Positions 19,437-31,400 of a stretch of 64,000 nucleotides of DNA are shown here, in pieces. Origin of the DNA: Thalassotalea ponticola (GTDB lineage Bacteria; Pseudomonadota; Gammaproteobacteria; Enterobacterales; Alteromonadaceae). A program made the translations under genes and the position numbers. Numbering within the stretch: the first letter of the stretch is position 1; each line of letters starts with the position of its first letter. A model generated the notes under the pieces. That model was not told the DNA's origin and ran no database searches. It was given only the letters and a program-made list of their open reading frames with translations. The stretch covers positions 558,001-622,000 of the forward strand of contig NZ_CP166871.1 in NCBI RefSeq assembly GCF_041379045.1. The letters are read 5' to 3'.

Positions 19437-19815
19437 CCCTTTCATCGCAGTTGCGCTTGGCTGTAAATGCTTACCTGAGCGTTTACAGCCAAGCGCAACA
19501 CAACCTATCTAGAGTAACACTTGTAACGTCTACCATTGAGCAGAGTGCGGTCTGCGTGGCAGTTGTTGTAAATACACAATCGATTTTACCCTCCGCTAGC
19601 ACGCCAACTAACCATCGTTTTGCGTTGACAGAGTAAGTTTGTTGTGTACAAAAAAACACCAATAAAACGGCGGCTATCATTGACAATTTTAGCAAAAATC
19701 TTTAACATCCCGCGCTTGTTTTTTGTCTGTTAAGTGACTGGTTTGACTTAACAACGCAGTATTAAGTTAAGCGCCGATGTGCGATTAACTCCTTTTCCTC
19801 AATTGTGAGTAGTTC
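19437..19815. other. hemH-sulP intergenic region with a perfect 18-base inverted repeat
   Basis: 379 bases. The main feature is the inverted repeat annotated at 19450-19499. A 70-codon minus-strand frame (19483-19695) has a signal-peptide-like start but no good ribosome site and runs into the repeat, so it is not called. The right part should carry the promoter of the SulP gene. Confidence 0.5.
19450..19499. repeat. Perfect 18-base inverted repeat (hairpin) downstream of hemH
   Basis: The arm GTTGCGCTTGGCTGTAAA (19450-19467) is exactly complementary to TTTACAGCCAAGCGCAAC (19482-19499), with a 14-base loop. It lies 13 bases after the hemH stop. No T run follows on either strand, so it is not a standard intrinsic terminator, though it may act as a 3' end stabiliser. 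Confidence 0.85.
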
Positions 19816-21375
19816 ATGTTTAAACTTCATGCGAGTAAAGTCGCAAGCTTAAAAAATGACGTGTTATCAGGTCTTACCGTTGCTTTAGCTTTGGTACCTG
19901 AAGCCGTCGCATTTGCTTTTGTCGCAGGTGTTGACCCGCTAATCGGTCTATATGCCGCCTTTATGGTTGGCTTGATCACCTCGGCATTTGGTGGTCGCCC
20001 GGGTATGATTTCCGGTGCAACTGGTGCTATGGCGGTTGTTATGGTGTCGTTGGTGGCGCTGCATGGTGTGCAATATTTATTTGCCGCCGTACTGTTAACC
20101 GGTGTGATACAAATATTGGCCGGTATATTTAAACTCGGTAAGTTTATTCGCCTAGTTCCACACCCTGTTATGTTGGGTTTTGTCAATGGTTTGGCTATCG
20201 TTATTTTCTTAGCTCAACTCGGTCAGTTCAAAGTGTTTAATGATGCTGGTGAGCTGGAGTGGATGAGCGGTAATGCGTTATATACAATGCTCTGTTTAGT
20301 TGCTTTAACCATGGCAATTATTCACTTTTTACCTAAGTTAACCAAAGCTGTACCATCGTCATTAGTGGCGATTATTGTCGTGACTTTGATCGCGGTATAC
20401 ACCGATATCGACGCGCGCACGGTAATTGATTACGTTCGCGATATGACCGGCGATCCAACACGTACCTTAGAAGGTGGCTTACCAACATTTAATATCCCAG
20501 ATGTTCCGTGGAATATCGATACCTTACTGATCATCTTACCGTTCTCATTGGTACTTGCTGCAATCGGTCTAATTGAGTCGTTGTTAACGTTAAGCTTAAT
20601 TGACGAGCTTACTGAGACCCATGGACAAGCTAATCGCGAATGTGTTGCCCAAGGCGCAGCGAATACCGTTAATGGTTTCTTCGGTGGTATGGGTGGCTGT
20701 GCGATGATTGGTCAATCTATGATTAACGTAAACTCTGGTGGACGTGGCAGAACATCAGGTATCGTTGCAGCGTTAGGTTTGTTATTTTTTATCGTGTTTG
20801 CATCGGGCTTAATTGAGATGATCCCACTGGCCGCACTGGTTGGTGTTATGTTTATCGTGGTGATAGGTACCTTTGAGTGGTCATCATTGCGCATTATGCG
20901 CAAGATCCCCAAAGCCGATGCTTTTGTCATCGTGTTAGTCTCAGGGGTGACGGTTATTAGTGATCTTGCGGTAGCGGTTATCGTTGGTGTGATTGTTTCT
21001 GCATTAGTGTTTGCATGGCAACATGCTAAGCACGTAGAAGTTAAGCGTTCAGAGTGCTCGCAAACAGGTTGGACATTATACGAAGTGAACGGACCGCTAT
21101 TCTTTGGTGCTGTGACCAGCTTTTTAGAGCAATTCGATCCGCAAAGTGATAGCGACGATGTCATTGTTGAATTTAAAAATTCACGGGTGGCGGATCACTC
21201 GGGTATTGAAGCCATCGATACCTTAGCTGAACGCTACAAAAAACGAGGTAAAAAGCTGCACCTACGTCATCTGAGCGCGGAGTGTAAAACTCTGTTAACC
21301 AAGGCCGGTGATTTAGTCGAAGCTAACTTTTTTGAAGATCCCAAGTATCATGTGGCATCAGATAAACTTGATTAA
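19816..21375 (+). CDS. SulP (SLC26) family anion transporter with STAS domain
   Basis: A 519-residue inner-membrane transporter. The SulP signature is near the N-terminus: [19 protein letters not shown] and [10 protein letters not shown]. About 12-14 hydrophobic segments run to residue 400, and a cytoplasmic STAS domain (about 415-510) contains [20 protein letters not shown]. Members carry sulfate, bicarbonate, dicarboxylates or other anions; the sequence does not show which. It is monocistronic with a terminator at 21396-21436. Confidence 0.92.
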   Translation: MFKLHASKVASLKNDVLSGLTVALALVPEAVAFAFVAGVDPLIGLYAAFMVGLITSAFGGRPGMISGATGAMAVVMVSLVALHGVQYLFAAVLLTGVIQILAGIFKLGKFIRLVPHPVMLGFVNGLAIVIFLAQLGQFKVFNDAGELEWMSGNALYTMLCLVALTMAIIHFLPKLTKAVPSSLVAIIVVTLIAVYTDIDARTVIDYVRDMTGDPTRTLEGGLPTFNIPDVPWNIDTLLIILPFSLVLAAIGLIESLLTLSLIDELTETHGQANRECVAQGAANTVNGFFGGMGGCAMIGQSMINVNSGGRGRTSGIVAALGLLFFIVFASGLIEMIPLAALVGVMFIVVIGTFEWSSLRIMRKIPKADAFVIVLVSGVTVISDLAVAVIVGVIVSALVFAWQHAKHVEVKRSECSQTGWTLYEVNGPLFFGAVTSFLEQFDPQSDSDDVIVEFKNSRVADHSGIEAIDTLAERYKKRGKKLHLRHLSAECKTLLTKAGDLVEANFFEDPKYHVASDKLD

Positions 21376-21395
21376 TGTAAATTAATGACTTGTTT

Positions 21396-21436
21396 AAGCC
21401 GGTATTAAGTGACAACTTAATATCGGCTTTTTTATA
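21396..21436 (+). terminator. Rho-independent terminator after the SulP gene
   Basis: A 15-base stem with one G-U pair (AAGCCGGTATTAAGT against ACTTAATATCGGCTT) and a 4-base loop, followed by TTTTTT. Confidence 0.88.
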
Positions 21437-21514
21437 GCTGAATCTTATCGATAGTTGCCTTAGCCGTTGTTTATCAGTACATTTAATACTGATGATTAAA
21501 TAACCGTTTGGCCT

Positions 21515-21841
21515 ATGAAAGATTTGCAGTTAGACTTTTTCGACGTGCCCAGTCCTTGTATTGGTGTGTGCAAGGTGGATGCGCGTGGGTATTGTCAGGG
21601 CTGTTATCGAACGCGACAGGAGCGATTTGGCTGGCTTGAATTTAGCAATAATGAAAAGCAGCGAATTATTAAATTGTGCAAGCAACGGGAAAAGCGTCGC
21701 AACGCCCCTCCTAAGGAAAAAAGCTCACAAATAAACGATCAAGAGGTTGCTGCAAAACAACCATCATTGTTAGACATAAAGCCGGAACAATTGATTTGTA
21801 CCTCGGTAGATGATGATGATTTTACTGATTTTGAACTTTAA
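21515..21841 (+). CDS. DUF1289 domain-containing protein
   Basis: A 108-residue protein whose first half is the four-cysteine DUF1289 domain (SPCIGVCKVDARGYCQGCYR, then R-ERFGWLEFSN). The Cys spacing suggests a small metal site, probably iron-sulfur or zinc. The second half is charged and low in complexity, ending in an acidic DDDDFTDFEL. The family function is not established. It lies upstream of tRNA-Phe but is not obviously linked to it. Confidence 0.85.
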   Translation: MKDLQLDFFDVPSPCIGVCKVDARGYCQGCYRTRQERFGWLEFSNNEKQRIIKLCKQREKRRNAPPKEKSSQINDQEVAAKQPSLLDIKPEQLICTSVDDDDFTDFEL

Positions 21842-21894
21842 ATAAGCGCTTTGTTCACTTATTGGGCGGTTAAACGTTTTTTTCAAAAAAGGGG

Positions 21895-21923
21895 TTGCTA
21901 TCGAATTCGATGCGCTATATTAT
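21895..21923 (+). promoter_or_regulatory. Promoter of tRNA-Phe
   Basis: A -35-like TTGCTA (21895-21900) and a -10-like TATTAT (21918-21923) are 17 bases apart, followed by a GC-rich stretch CGCGC. That discriminator is typical of stable-RNA promoters under growth-rate control. Confidence 0.7.
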
Positions 21924-21950
21924 ACGCGCACTTCAAGGGAATGCCTTGAT

Positions 21951-22026
21951 GCCCAGATAGCTCAGTCGGTAGAGCAGGGGATTGAAAATCCCCGTGTCGG
22001 TGGTTCGATTCCGCCTCTGGGCACCA
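21951..22026 (+). tRNA. tRNA-Phe (anticodon GAA)
   Basis: 76 bases forming a full cloverleaf. The acceptor arm GCCCAGA pairs with TCTGGGC, the D-arm is GCTC-AGTCGGTAGA-GAGC-like, and the anticodon arm GGGGA-TTGAAAA-TCCCC has GAA. The T-arm contains GGTTCGATTCC and the CCA end is encoded. Confidence 0.97.
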
Positions 22027-22033
22027 TAATTTA

Positions 22034-22062
22034 GAAAAACCAGCCTAACGGCTGGTTTTTTG
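22034..22062 (+). terminator. Rho-independent terminator after tRNA-Phe
   Basis: The stem AAAAACCAGCC/GGCTGGTTTTTT with a 4-base loop lies eight bases after the tRNA and ends in a T run. Confidence 0.88.
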
Positions 22063-22406
22063 CTTTCTAGCCTTTAACAATGCATGAAGCTTTGCTTTTT
22101 TAGTTTAGCGATAGCCACTTTACTTATAATTATTACCGTAAAATAACCTATATAAATATATAGAGTTAACCCGATCTATCTCTTAATTATCATTAAGTTA
22201 TCTACTTTATGACGATTGTTGATGTGGCTGTTAACTAGTAAAAATAGGGCTTTGAGAGAAGATACCCTTGTTTTTCTGTTTTCTGTTTATTTTTTAGTTG
22301 TCATTTATTAACCAATTTGATAATTTAGCGCCAAAAGATTTGTAGCAATTTGTACGGTCAAATTCGCAAATGTGACAACGCAGTTCCACAGGGAAGTGAT
22401 AATAAA
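22063..22406. other. AT-rich leader region before the giant surface-protein gene
   Basis: About 344 bases with strong AT bias and no gene. It contains TATAAT-like strings around 22120-22160 and a small inverted repeat CTTAAT-TATC-ATTAAG near 22181-22196. The promoter of the adhesin/OmpA operon is expected here. The open frame extends upstream to a TTG at 22350, but the signal peptide and the GGGAAG ribosome site point to the ATG at 22407. Confidence 0.45.
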
Positions 22407-25400
22407 ATGAACGTGACTTTTTATCGTCAACTAGTGTCGAAGCTAGTTCTTAGTGTGTTATTAATATTTACCGTCTGCGCTCAAGCAAATGCGGTTAACG
22501 TGTCGGTTAGTTTTGATCGAGGTGTTATCGGTGAATACAGTAATAACGCTCACGCGCCAATCAATATCCTAACCTTTGATACCGTAGGTATAGAAGAAGC
22601 TATTCTCTCTCAAGAAACGGCAACGGGACAGTTCGGCGGTACTCAGGGTAATGATGTTGCAATGCAAATTACCTTTAAATATACCGATGGGCGCGTCGTC
22701 ACCTTTGATACGGCTCTTAACTGGCGTAATGCGGCTGGTAGTGTTTTGCATGGTTTTGGTTTTATTGTCGATGTACCAAAAGAGGACGGTTCTGGTTATA
22801 GCGTAACGCCAGGTAGTTCTAATCAAATTACTTACATGCTGCAACCGAATTACAGTACGCAAAACTTTGTTGATCAAGCGGCAAAATTACAAGGTGGTAA
22901 TGCGGCGAATTCACAGACGTTTGATGCATTAAATGACTACCTCAATAGCCAGCTCACTGCTAATACGACAATTTCAGCTAACCCTTCAAGTATTGTAGCC
23001 GATGGGCTTTCAACCTCAGACATCACCGTTCAATTATATGATATTAGTGGCAACGCAGTTGCTATTAGTGGACAACTGGTTGAACTAAGTACCGACAAAG
23101 GCACGCTAAGTACAATCACTGACAATGGCAATGGCTCATACAGTGCGGTGTTAACGTCGTCGCAAACACCTGATGTAGCAACGATCAGCGGTTTAGTAAA
23201 TTCTAATGCCATCAAGCAAAATGCCTTTGTTTCTTTTTATAACGATACAGCGAGTAACCTTGCACCTCAAGCATCGGTTGTAGAGCTTGATGGCCAAGAA
23301 GATATTGCACTTAGCGGTAGTTTAACGGGTTATGTAAGTGATGCAGATGCTGATACGATAACGTATTATTTAGTTGATAGCAGTGGCGCTAAGGTTGATC
23401 GTTTAAATCAAACTGGTGGCTTGATTTCACTAAACTCAACGACAGGTGAATTCACCTTCACTCCTGCGCCCAACTTTAATGGCACAATATCATTTCCCTA
23501 TATCGCGAACGATGGTCTGATAGACTCAAATGAGTCAAAAATTAATATTCAAGTTATAGCTGTTAATGACGCCCCGGTTGCAAAAGGTCAGTCGATAACG
23601 ACAGCAAAAGATACCGCCGTTGTGATTGACTTGGTCGCTTATGACAACGACTTAGGCGATCTATTGGTGTATAGCATCGTAAACGAGCCAGATCCGGCAA
23701 AAGGTTCTGTTGTGTTAAGTGACGGTGTTGTTACTTATACGCCGATGAATGGTTTTACTGGACAAGATAACTTCACTTTCAAAGTAAACGACGGCAATGA
23801 TGACTCAAATGTCGCTAGTGTTTCTATCGTTGTTGGTAGTGTTCCTGTAGCCCAATATCAGACAGTTGTTACTCAAGTTAATACGGATATCGATTTCACG
23901 CTGAACGCAACCGATGCGGATGGTAGCCAGTTAACATACGAAATAGTATCGCAGCCTGCTAACGGCAATGTAACACTTGCAGATTCGACACTTGCCAATG
24001 TGACGTACAGCCCTAAACAAAATGATACTGGCAACTATAGTTTTGTTTATAGAGTATATAAAAACGTTTCCAATAACGAAGTACTTTATTCAAATGAAGC
24101 AGTGGTGACGCTCCTTGTTGTCGAAGAAGTTTCTGCATTGAACTCGTCGGTTACCGCATTGCCCAAAACTGTCACCGCAGATGGTACAACAACTTCAACC
24201 ATTACTGTTTCTTTAAGAAATTCAAACAATCAAAAAGTTAGCAATCAAGCGGTTACCTTAACAACTAACTTGGGCTCGCTAGCTGACGAAACAATCATTA
24301 CCAATAGCCAAGGTGAAGCATCGACAACAATTACGTCGTCGTTTATCGGGACCGCTACTGTTAACGCTGTTGTTGGTGTGACAAATATTGGTAGTGATAC
24401 GGTTAATTTTACCGCCGGCGCTGTCGACGAATTAAAGTCATCGGTTACAGCAGCACCGTCTCAAATTAAAGCAGATGGCACATCTACATCGACGGTAACC
24501 ATCGCGGTTAAAGATGCTAATAACAATGTTATTGCCGACAAAAGTGTTAGTTTATCGACCGACTTGGGTACACTAGCTAATACCACGGTTATCACTGATG
24601 CCAATGGTGTGGCGACAACAACGATTACTTCAACGGTCGTTGGTACGGCGACTATTTCTGCAATAGCAGATTCAATCAATATCGGTAGTGATACGGTTGA
24701 GTTTATTGCTAATGATGTTACCCCGTCGAATAACGCGCCAGTTGCATCAGCGGCAAGCTTCGCTACTAACGAAGACGAGGCTCTAGTAGTTATTGCTCTC
24801 GACGGCCTTGAGAATTTTGTTACGGATGAGGATGCTAATGAAGTACTAACTTACCACTTATTGGATAATTTAGGTGACAAGGTTGCAACACTAACCGATG
24901 GCGATGGTAACACCATTACTTTAACAGCAGTGACGGGTGCCATTAATTTTACACCTAAAGCCGACTTTTATGGTGAGGTGACGTTCCCTTATATTGCTAA
25001 TGATGGTGAAACGGATTCGAATCAATCGACTATCAAAATTACAGTCAATTCTGTGAATGATGTGCCGAGCATTACAAATGCAATGGGTTCGGTTAACGAA
25101 GATGATGCGGATATCTTGACCGATACGGGTACGATTGTGATAACTGGTGGAGACGCCGGTGAAGCACAATTCCAAGCTGAAACAATTTCTGGCACATACG
25201 GCTCGCTTAGCATAAACGCTGATGGTTCATGGTCGTATTCAGCGGACAACGCACAAGATGCAATTCAAGCGCTGACATCAGGTCAAAGCTTAACGGATGT
25301 GTTCACGGTGACGTCTGCCGATGGCGTGACCACAGGCACTGTGACGATCACGATTAACGGTGCAGATGATGCGCCGAGCATCACCAATGCAACGGGCTCG

Positions 25401-28400
25401 GTAACTGAAGATGCAGCGCCTACCTTAACCACATCTGGTAGCATCGCGATCTCTGGTGGTGATGATGGTGAAGCACAATTTAAAGCTGAAACAATTGCTG
25501 GCACATACGGTTCGCTTAGCATAAACGCTGATGGTTCATGGTCGTATTCAGCGGACAACGCACAAGATGCAATTCAAGCGCTGACATCAGGTCAAAGCTT
25601 AACGGATGCGTTCGAAGTAACGTCTGCCGATGGTGTGACCGCAGGTACTGTCACGATCACGATTAACGGTGCAGATGATGCACCGAGCATCACCAATGCA
25701 ACGGGCTCTGTAACCGAAGATGCAGCGCCTACCTTAACCACATCGGGTAGCATCGCGATCTCTGGTGGTGATGAAGGTGAAGCACAATTCAACGCTGAAA
25801 CAATTGCTGGCACATACGGCTCACTTAGCATAAGTGCTGATGGCTCATGGTCGTATTCAGCGGACAACGCACAAGATGCAATCCAAGCGCTGACATCAGG
25901 TCAAAGCTTAACGGATGTGTTCACAGTGACGTCTGCCGATGGTGTGACTAAAGGCACTGTGACGATCACGATTAACGGTGCAGATGATGCGCCGAGCATC
26001 ACCAATGCAACGGGCTCGGTAACTGAAGATGCAGCGCCTACCTTAACCACATCGGGTAGCATCGCGATCTCTGGTGGTGATGAAGGTGAAGCACAATTTA
26101 AAGCTGAAACAATTGCTGGCACATACGGCTCGCTTAGTATAAACGCTGATGGCTCATGGTCGTATTCAGCGGACAACGCACAAGATGCAATTCAAGCGCT
26201 GACATCAGGTCAAAGCTTAACGGATGTGTTCACGGTGATGTCTACCGATGGCGTGACCACAGGCACTGTGACGATCACGATTAACGGTGCAGATGATGCG
26301 CCGAGCATCACCAATGCAACGGGCTCGGTAACTGAAGATGCAGCGCCTACTTTAACCACATCGGGTAGCATCGCGATCTCTGGTGGTGATGAAGGTGAAG
26401 CACAATTTAAAGCTGAAACAATTGCTGGCACATACGGCTCACTTAGCATAAACGCTGATGGTTCATGGTCGTATTCAGCGGACAACGCACAAGATGCAAT
26501 CCAAGCACTGACATCAGGTCAAAGCTTAACGGATGTGTTCACGGTGACGTCTGCCGATGGCGTGACCACAGGCACTGTGACGATCACGATTAACGGTGCA
26601 GATGATGCGCCGAGCATCACCAATGCAACGGGCTCGGTAACTGAAGATGCAGCGCCTACCTTAACCACATCGGGTAGCATCGCGATCTCTGGTGGTGATG
26701 AAGGTGAAGCACAATTTAAAGCTGAAACAATTTCTGGCACATACGGCTCACTTAGAATTAACACAGATGGTTCATGGTCGTATTCAGCGGACAACGCACA
26801 AGATGCAATCCAAGCGCTGACATCAGGTCAAAGCTTAACGGATGTGTTCACGGTGACGTCTGCCGATGGGGTGACCACAGGTACTGTCACGATCACGATT
26901 AACGGTGCAGACGATGCGCCGAGCATCACCAATGCAACGGGCTCGGTAACTGAAGATGCAGCGCCTACTTTAACCACATCGGGTAGTATCGCGATCTCTG
27001 GTGGTGATGATGGTGAAGCACAATTTAAAGCTGAAACAATTTCTGGCACATACGGCTCACTTAGAATTAACACAGATGGTTCATGGTCGTATTCAGCGGA
27101 CAACGCACAAGATGCAATCCAAGCGCTGACATCAGGTCAAAGCTTAACGGATGTGTTCGAAGTAACTTCTGCTGATGGCGTGACTACAGGTACTGTGACG
27201 ATCACGATTAACGGTGCAGATGATGCGCCGAGCATCACCAATGCAACTGGGTCGGTAACTGAAGATGCAGCGCCTACCTTAACCACATCGGGTAGCATCG
27301 CGATCTCTGGTGGTGATGAAGGTGAAGCACAATTTAAAGCTGAAACAATTGCTGGCACATACGGCTCACTTAGCATAAGCGCTGATGGTTCATGGTCGTA
27401 TTCAGCGGACAACGCACAAGATGCAATCCAAGCACTGACATCAGGTCAAAGCTTAACGGATGTGTTCACGGTGACGTCTGCCGATGGCGTGACCACAGGC
27501 ACTGTGACGATCACGATTAACGGTGCAGATGATGCGCCGAGCATCACCAATGCAACGGGCTCGGTAACTGAAGATGCAGCGCCTACTTTAACCACATCGG
27601 GTAGTATCGCGATCTCTGGTGGTGATGATGGTGAAGCACAATTTAAAGCTGAAACAATTTCTGGCACATACGGCTCACTTAGAATTAACACAGATGGTTC
27701 ATGGTCGTATTCAGCGGACAACGCACAAGATGCAATCCAAGCGCTGACATCAGGTCAAAGCTTAACGGATGTGTTCACGGTGACGTCTGCCGATGGTGTG
27801 ACTACAGGTACTGTGACGATCACGATTAACGGTGCAGATGATGCGCCGAGCATCACCAATGCAACTGGGTCGGTAACTGAAGATGCAGCGCCTACCTTAA
27901 CCACATCGGGTAGCATCGCGATCTCTGGTGGTGATGAAGGTGAAGCACAATTTAAAGCTGAAACAATTGCTGGCACATACGGCTCGCTTAGCATAAACGC
28001 TGATGGCTCATGGTCGTATTCAGCGGACAACGCACAAGATGCAATCCAAGCGCTGACATCAGGTCAAAGCTTAACGGATGTGTTCACAGTGACGTCTGCC
28101 GATGGTGTGACCACAGGCACTGTGACGATCACGATTAACGGTGCAGATGATGCGCCGAGCATCACCAATGCAACGGGCTCGGTAACTGAAGATGCAGCGC
28201 CAACTTTAACCACATCGGGTAGCATCGCGATCTCTGGTGGTGATGAAGGTGAAGCACAATTTAAAGCTGAAACATTAACTGGCTCGTACGGTTCGCTTAG
28301 CATAAACGCTGATGGTTCATGGTCGTATTCAGCGGACAACGCACAAGATGCAATTCAAGCGCTGACATCAGGTCAAAGCTTAACGGATGTGTTCACGGTG

Positions 28401-31400
28401 ACGTCTGCCGATGGCGTGACCACAGGCACTGTGACGATCACGATTAACGGTGCAGATGATGCGCCGAGCATCACCAATGCAACGGGGTCAGTTACTGAAG
28501 ATGCAGCGCCTACCTTAACCACATCGGGTAGTATTGCGATCTCTGGTGGTGATGATGGTGAAGCACAATTTAAAGCTGAAACAATTGCTGGCTCGTACGG
28601 TTCGCTTAGCATAAACGCTGATGGCTCATGGTCGTATTCAGCGGACAACGCACAAGATGCAATCCAAGCGCTGACATCAGGTCAAAGCTTAACGGATGTG
28701 TTCACGGTGACGTCTACCGATGGCGTGACCACAGGCACTGTGACGATCACGATTAACGGTGTGAATGATGCACCTATTGCGGATGACAAACCGAATATCA
28801 CCGTTCAAGAAAATACGACATCTGACATCACGCTAAGCGGCTTTGATACCGAAGACGGTGCGGACGTGACGTTTGAAATCGTGAGTCAGCCAGTTAATGG
28901 TTCGGTAGTGTTAGACGGTTCTGTAGCCACGTATACACCGAACAAAGGCCACACGGGGGCAGACAGCTTTACGTATAAGGCGAAAGATAGCCAAGGTCTG
29001 TTATCTGACCAGGTAGCCACTGTATCGATCAATGTGAATGACATTGTTCCTTCAGCGGATAAATCAACCATCGTCGTATCCAAAGAGTCGATCACAGCCG
29101 ATGGTAAATCAACGTCGACAGTGACCGTGCAGCTAGTTGATGCCAATGGCAATAAACTAACGACCGGTGGCGATAAGGTTACTCTAGTGACGGACAACGG
29201 AACCTTGAGTAACGTTATTGACAATGGCGATGGCACGTATACGGCAACGTTAACGTCATCAACTGAGGTAGGCACAGCAACGATTACTGCGACCATCAAC
29301 GGTGCAGCGATGACAACCAAACCAGAAGTGGCATTTGTTATCGGCGCAGCATCGGCGGATAAATCAACCATCGTCGTATCCAAAGAGTCGATCACAGCCG
29401 ATGGTAAATCAACGTCGACAGTTACTGTTCAACTAGTTGATGCCAATGGCAATAAACTAACGACCGGCGGCGATAAGGTAATCCTAACTACAGACAAGGG
29501 CACCTTGAGTAATGTTATCGACAATGGCGATGGCACGTATACGGCAACGTTAACCTCATCAACTGAGGTAGGCACCGCAACGATTACTGCGACCATCAAC
29601 GGTGCAGCGATGACAACCAAACCAGAAGTGGCATTTGTTATCGGCGCAGCATCGGCGGATAAATCAACCATCGTCGTATCCAAAGAGTCGATCACAGCCG
29701 ATGGTAAATCAACGTCGACAGTGACCGTGCAGCTAGTTGATGCTAATGGCAATAAACTAACGACCGGCGGCGATAAGGTAATCCTAACTACCGACAAGGG
29801 CGCCTTGAGTAACGTTATCGACAATGGTGATGGCACGTATACCGCAACGTTAACCTCATCAACTGAGGTAGGCACAGCAACGATTACTGCGACCATCAAC
29901 GGTGCAGCGATGACAACCAAACCAGAAGTGGCATTTGTTGTCGGCTCGGCATCGGCGGATAAATCAACCATTGCTGTATCCAAAGAGTCGATCACAGCCG
30001 ATGGTAAATCAACGTCGACAGTTACTGTGCAGCTAGTTGATGCCAATGGCAATAAACTAACGACCGGCGGCGATAAGGTAATCCTAACTACCGACAATGG
30101 CACCTTGAGTAATGTTATCGACAATGGCGATGGCACGTATACCGCAACGTTAACGTCATCAACTGAAGTGGGTACAGCAACGATTACTGCGACCATCAAC
30201 GGTGCAGCGATGACAACCAAGCCAGAAGTGGCGTTTGTTGTCGGCGCAGCATCGGCGGATAAATCAACCATCGTCGTATCCAAAGAGTCGATCACTGCCG
30301 ATGGTAAATCAACGTCGACAGTGACCGTGCAGCTAGTTGATGCCAATGGAAATAAACTAACGACCGGCGGCGATAAGGTAATCCTAACTACCGACAAGGG
30401 CGCCTTGAGTAACGTTATCGACAATGGCGATGGCACGTATACCGCAACGTTAACGTCATCAACTGAGGTAGGCACCGCAACGATTACTGCGACCATCAAC
30501 GGTGCAGCGATGACAACCAAACCAGAAGTGGCATTTGTTATCGGCGCAGCATCGGCGGATAAATCAACCATCGTCGTATCCAAAGAGTCGATCACAGCCG
30601 ATGGTAAATCAACGTCGACAGTGACCGTGCAGCTAGTTGATGCTAATGGCAATAAACTGACTGGCGGTGGCGATAAGGTTACTCTGGTGACTGACAATGG
30701 CACATTGAGTAACGTTATCGACAATGGCGATGGCACGTATACGGCAACGTTAACCTCATCAACTGAGGTAGGCACAGCAACGATTACTGCGACCATCAAC
30801 GGTGCAGCGATGACAACCAAACCAGAAGTGGCATTTGTTGTCGGCGCAGCATCGGCGGATAAATCAACCATCGTCGTATCCAAAGAGTCGATCACAGCCG
30901 ATGGTAAATCAACGTCGACAGTGACCGTGCAGCTAGTTGATGCCAATGGCAATAAACTGATTGGCGGTGGCGATAAGGTTACTCTAGTGACTGACAATGG
31001 CACATTGAGTAACGTTATCGACAATGGCGATGGCACGTATACGGCAACGTTAACGTCATCAACTGAGGTAGGCACCGCAACGATTACTGCGACCATCAAC
31101 GGTGCAGCGATGACAACCAAGCCAGAAGTGGCGTTTGTTGTCGGCTCGGCATCGGCTGAGAAATCAACCATTGCGGTATCGGTAGCTGAAATCGATGCCG
31201 ATGGGACATCAACATCTATCATTACTGTTCAACTAGTTGATGCCAATGGCAACAAACTAACGACCGGTGGCGATAAGGTAACTTTAGTAACAGACAACGG
31301 AACCTTGAGTAACGTTATCGACAATGGCGACGGTACCTATACCGCAACATTGACTTCGAGTACCGATGCCGGCACGGCAAATATTAGCGGTACAGTTAAT

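Noticed and set aside
19483..19695. 70-codon minus-strand frame with a signal-peptide-like N-terminus
   Set aside because: It lacks a ribosome site and ends inside the right arm of the inverted repeat; conservation would be needed to revive it.
25022..28648. A ladder of 91-codon minus-strand frames repeating every 309 bases
   Set aside because: These are antisense shadows of the VCBS repeats, each ending at the same point of the unit.
29429..31222. A 597-codon open frame on the minus strand across the Big_1-like array
   Set aside because: It is the antisense of highly repeated DNA; the same open unit recurs each 300 bases because the repeats are identical. No start signal or domain supports it.
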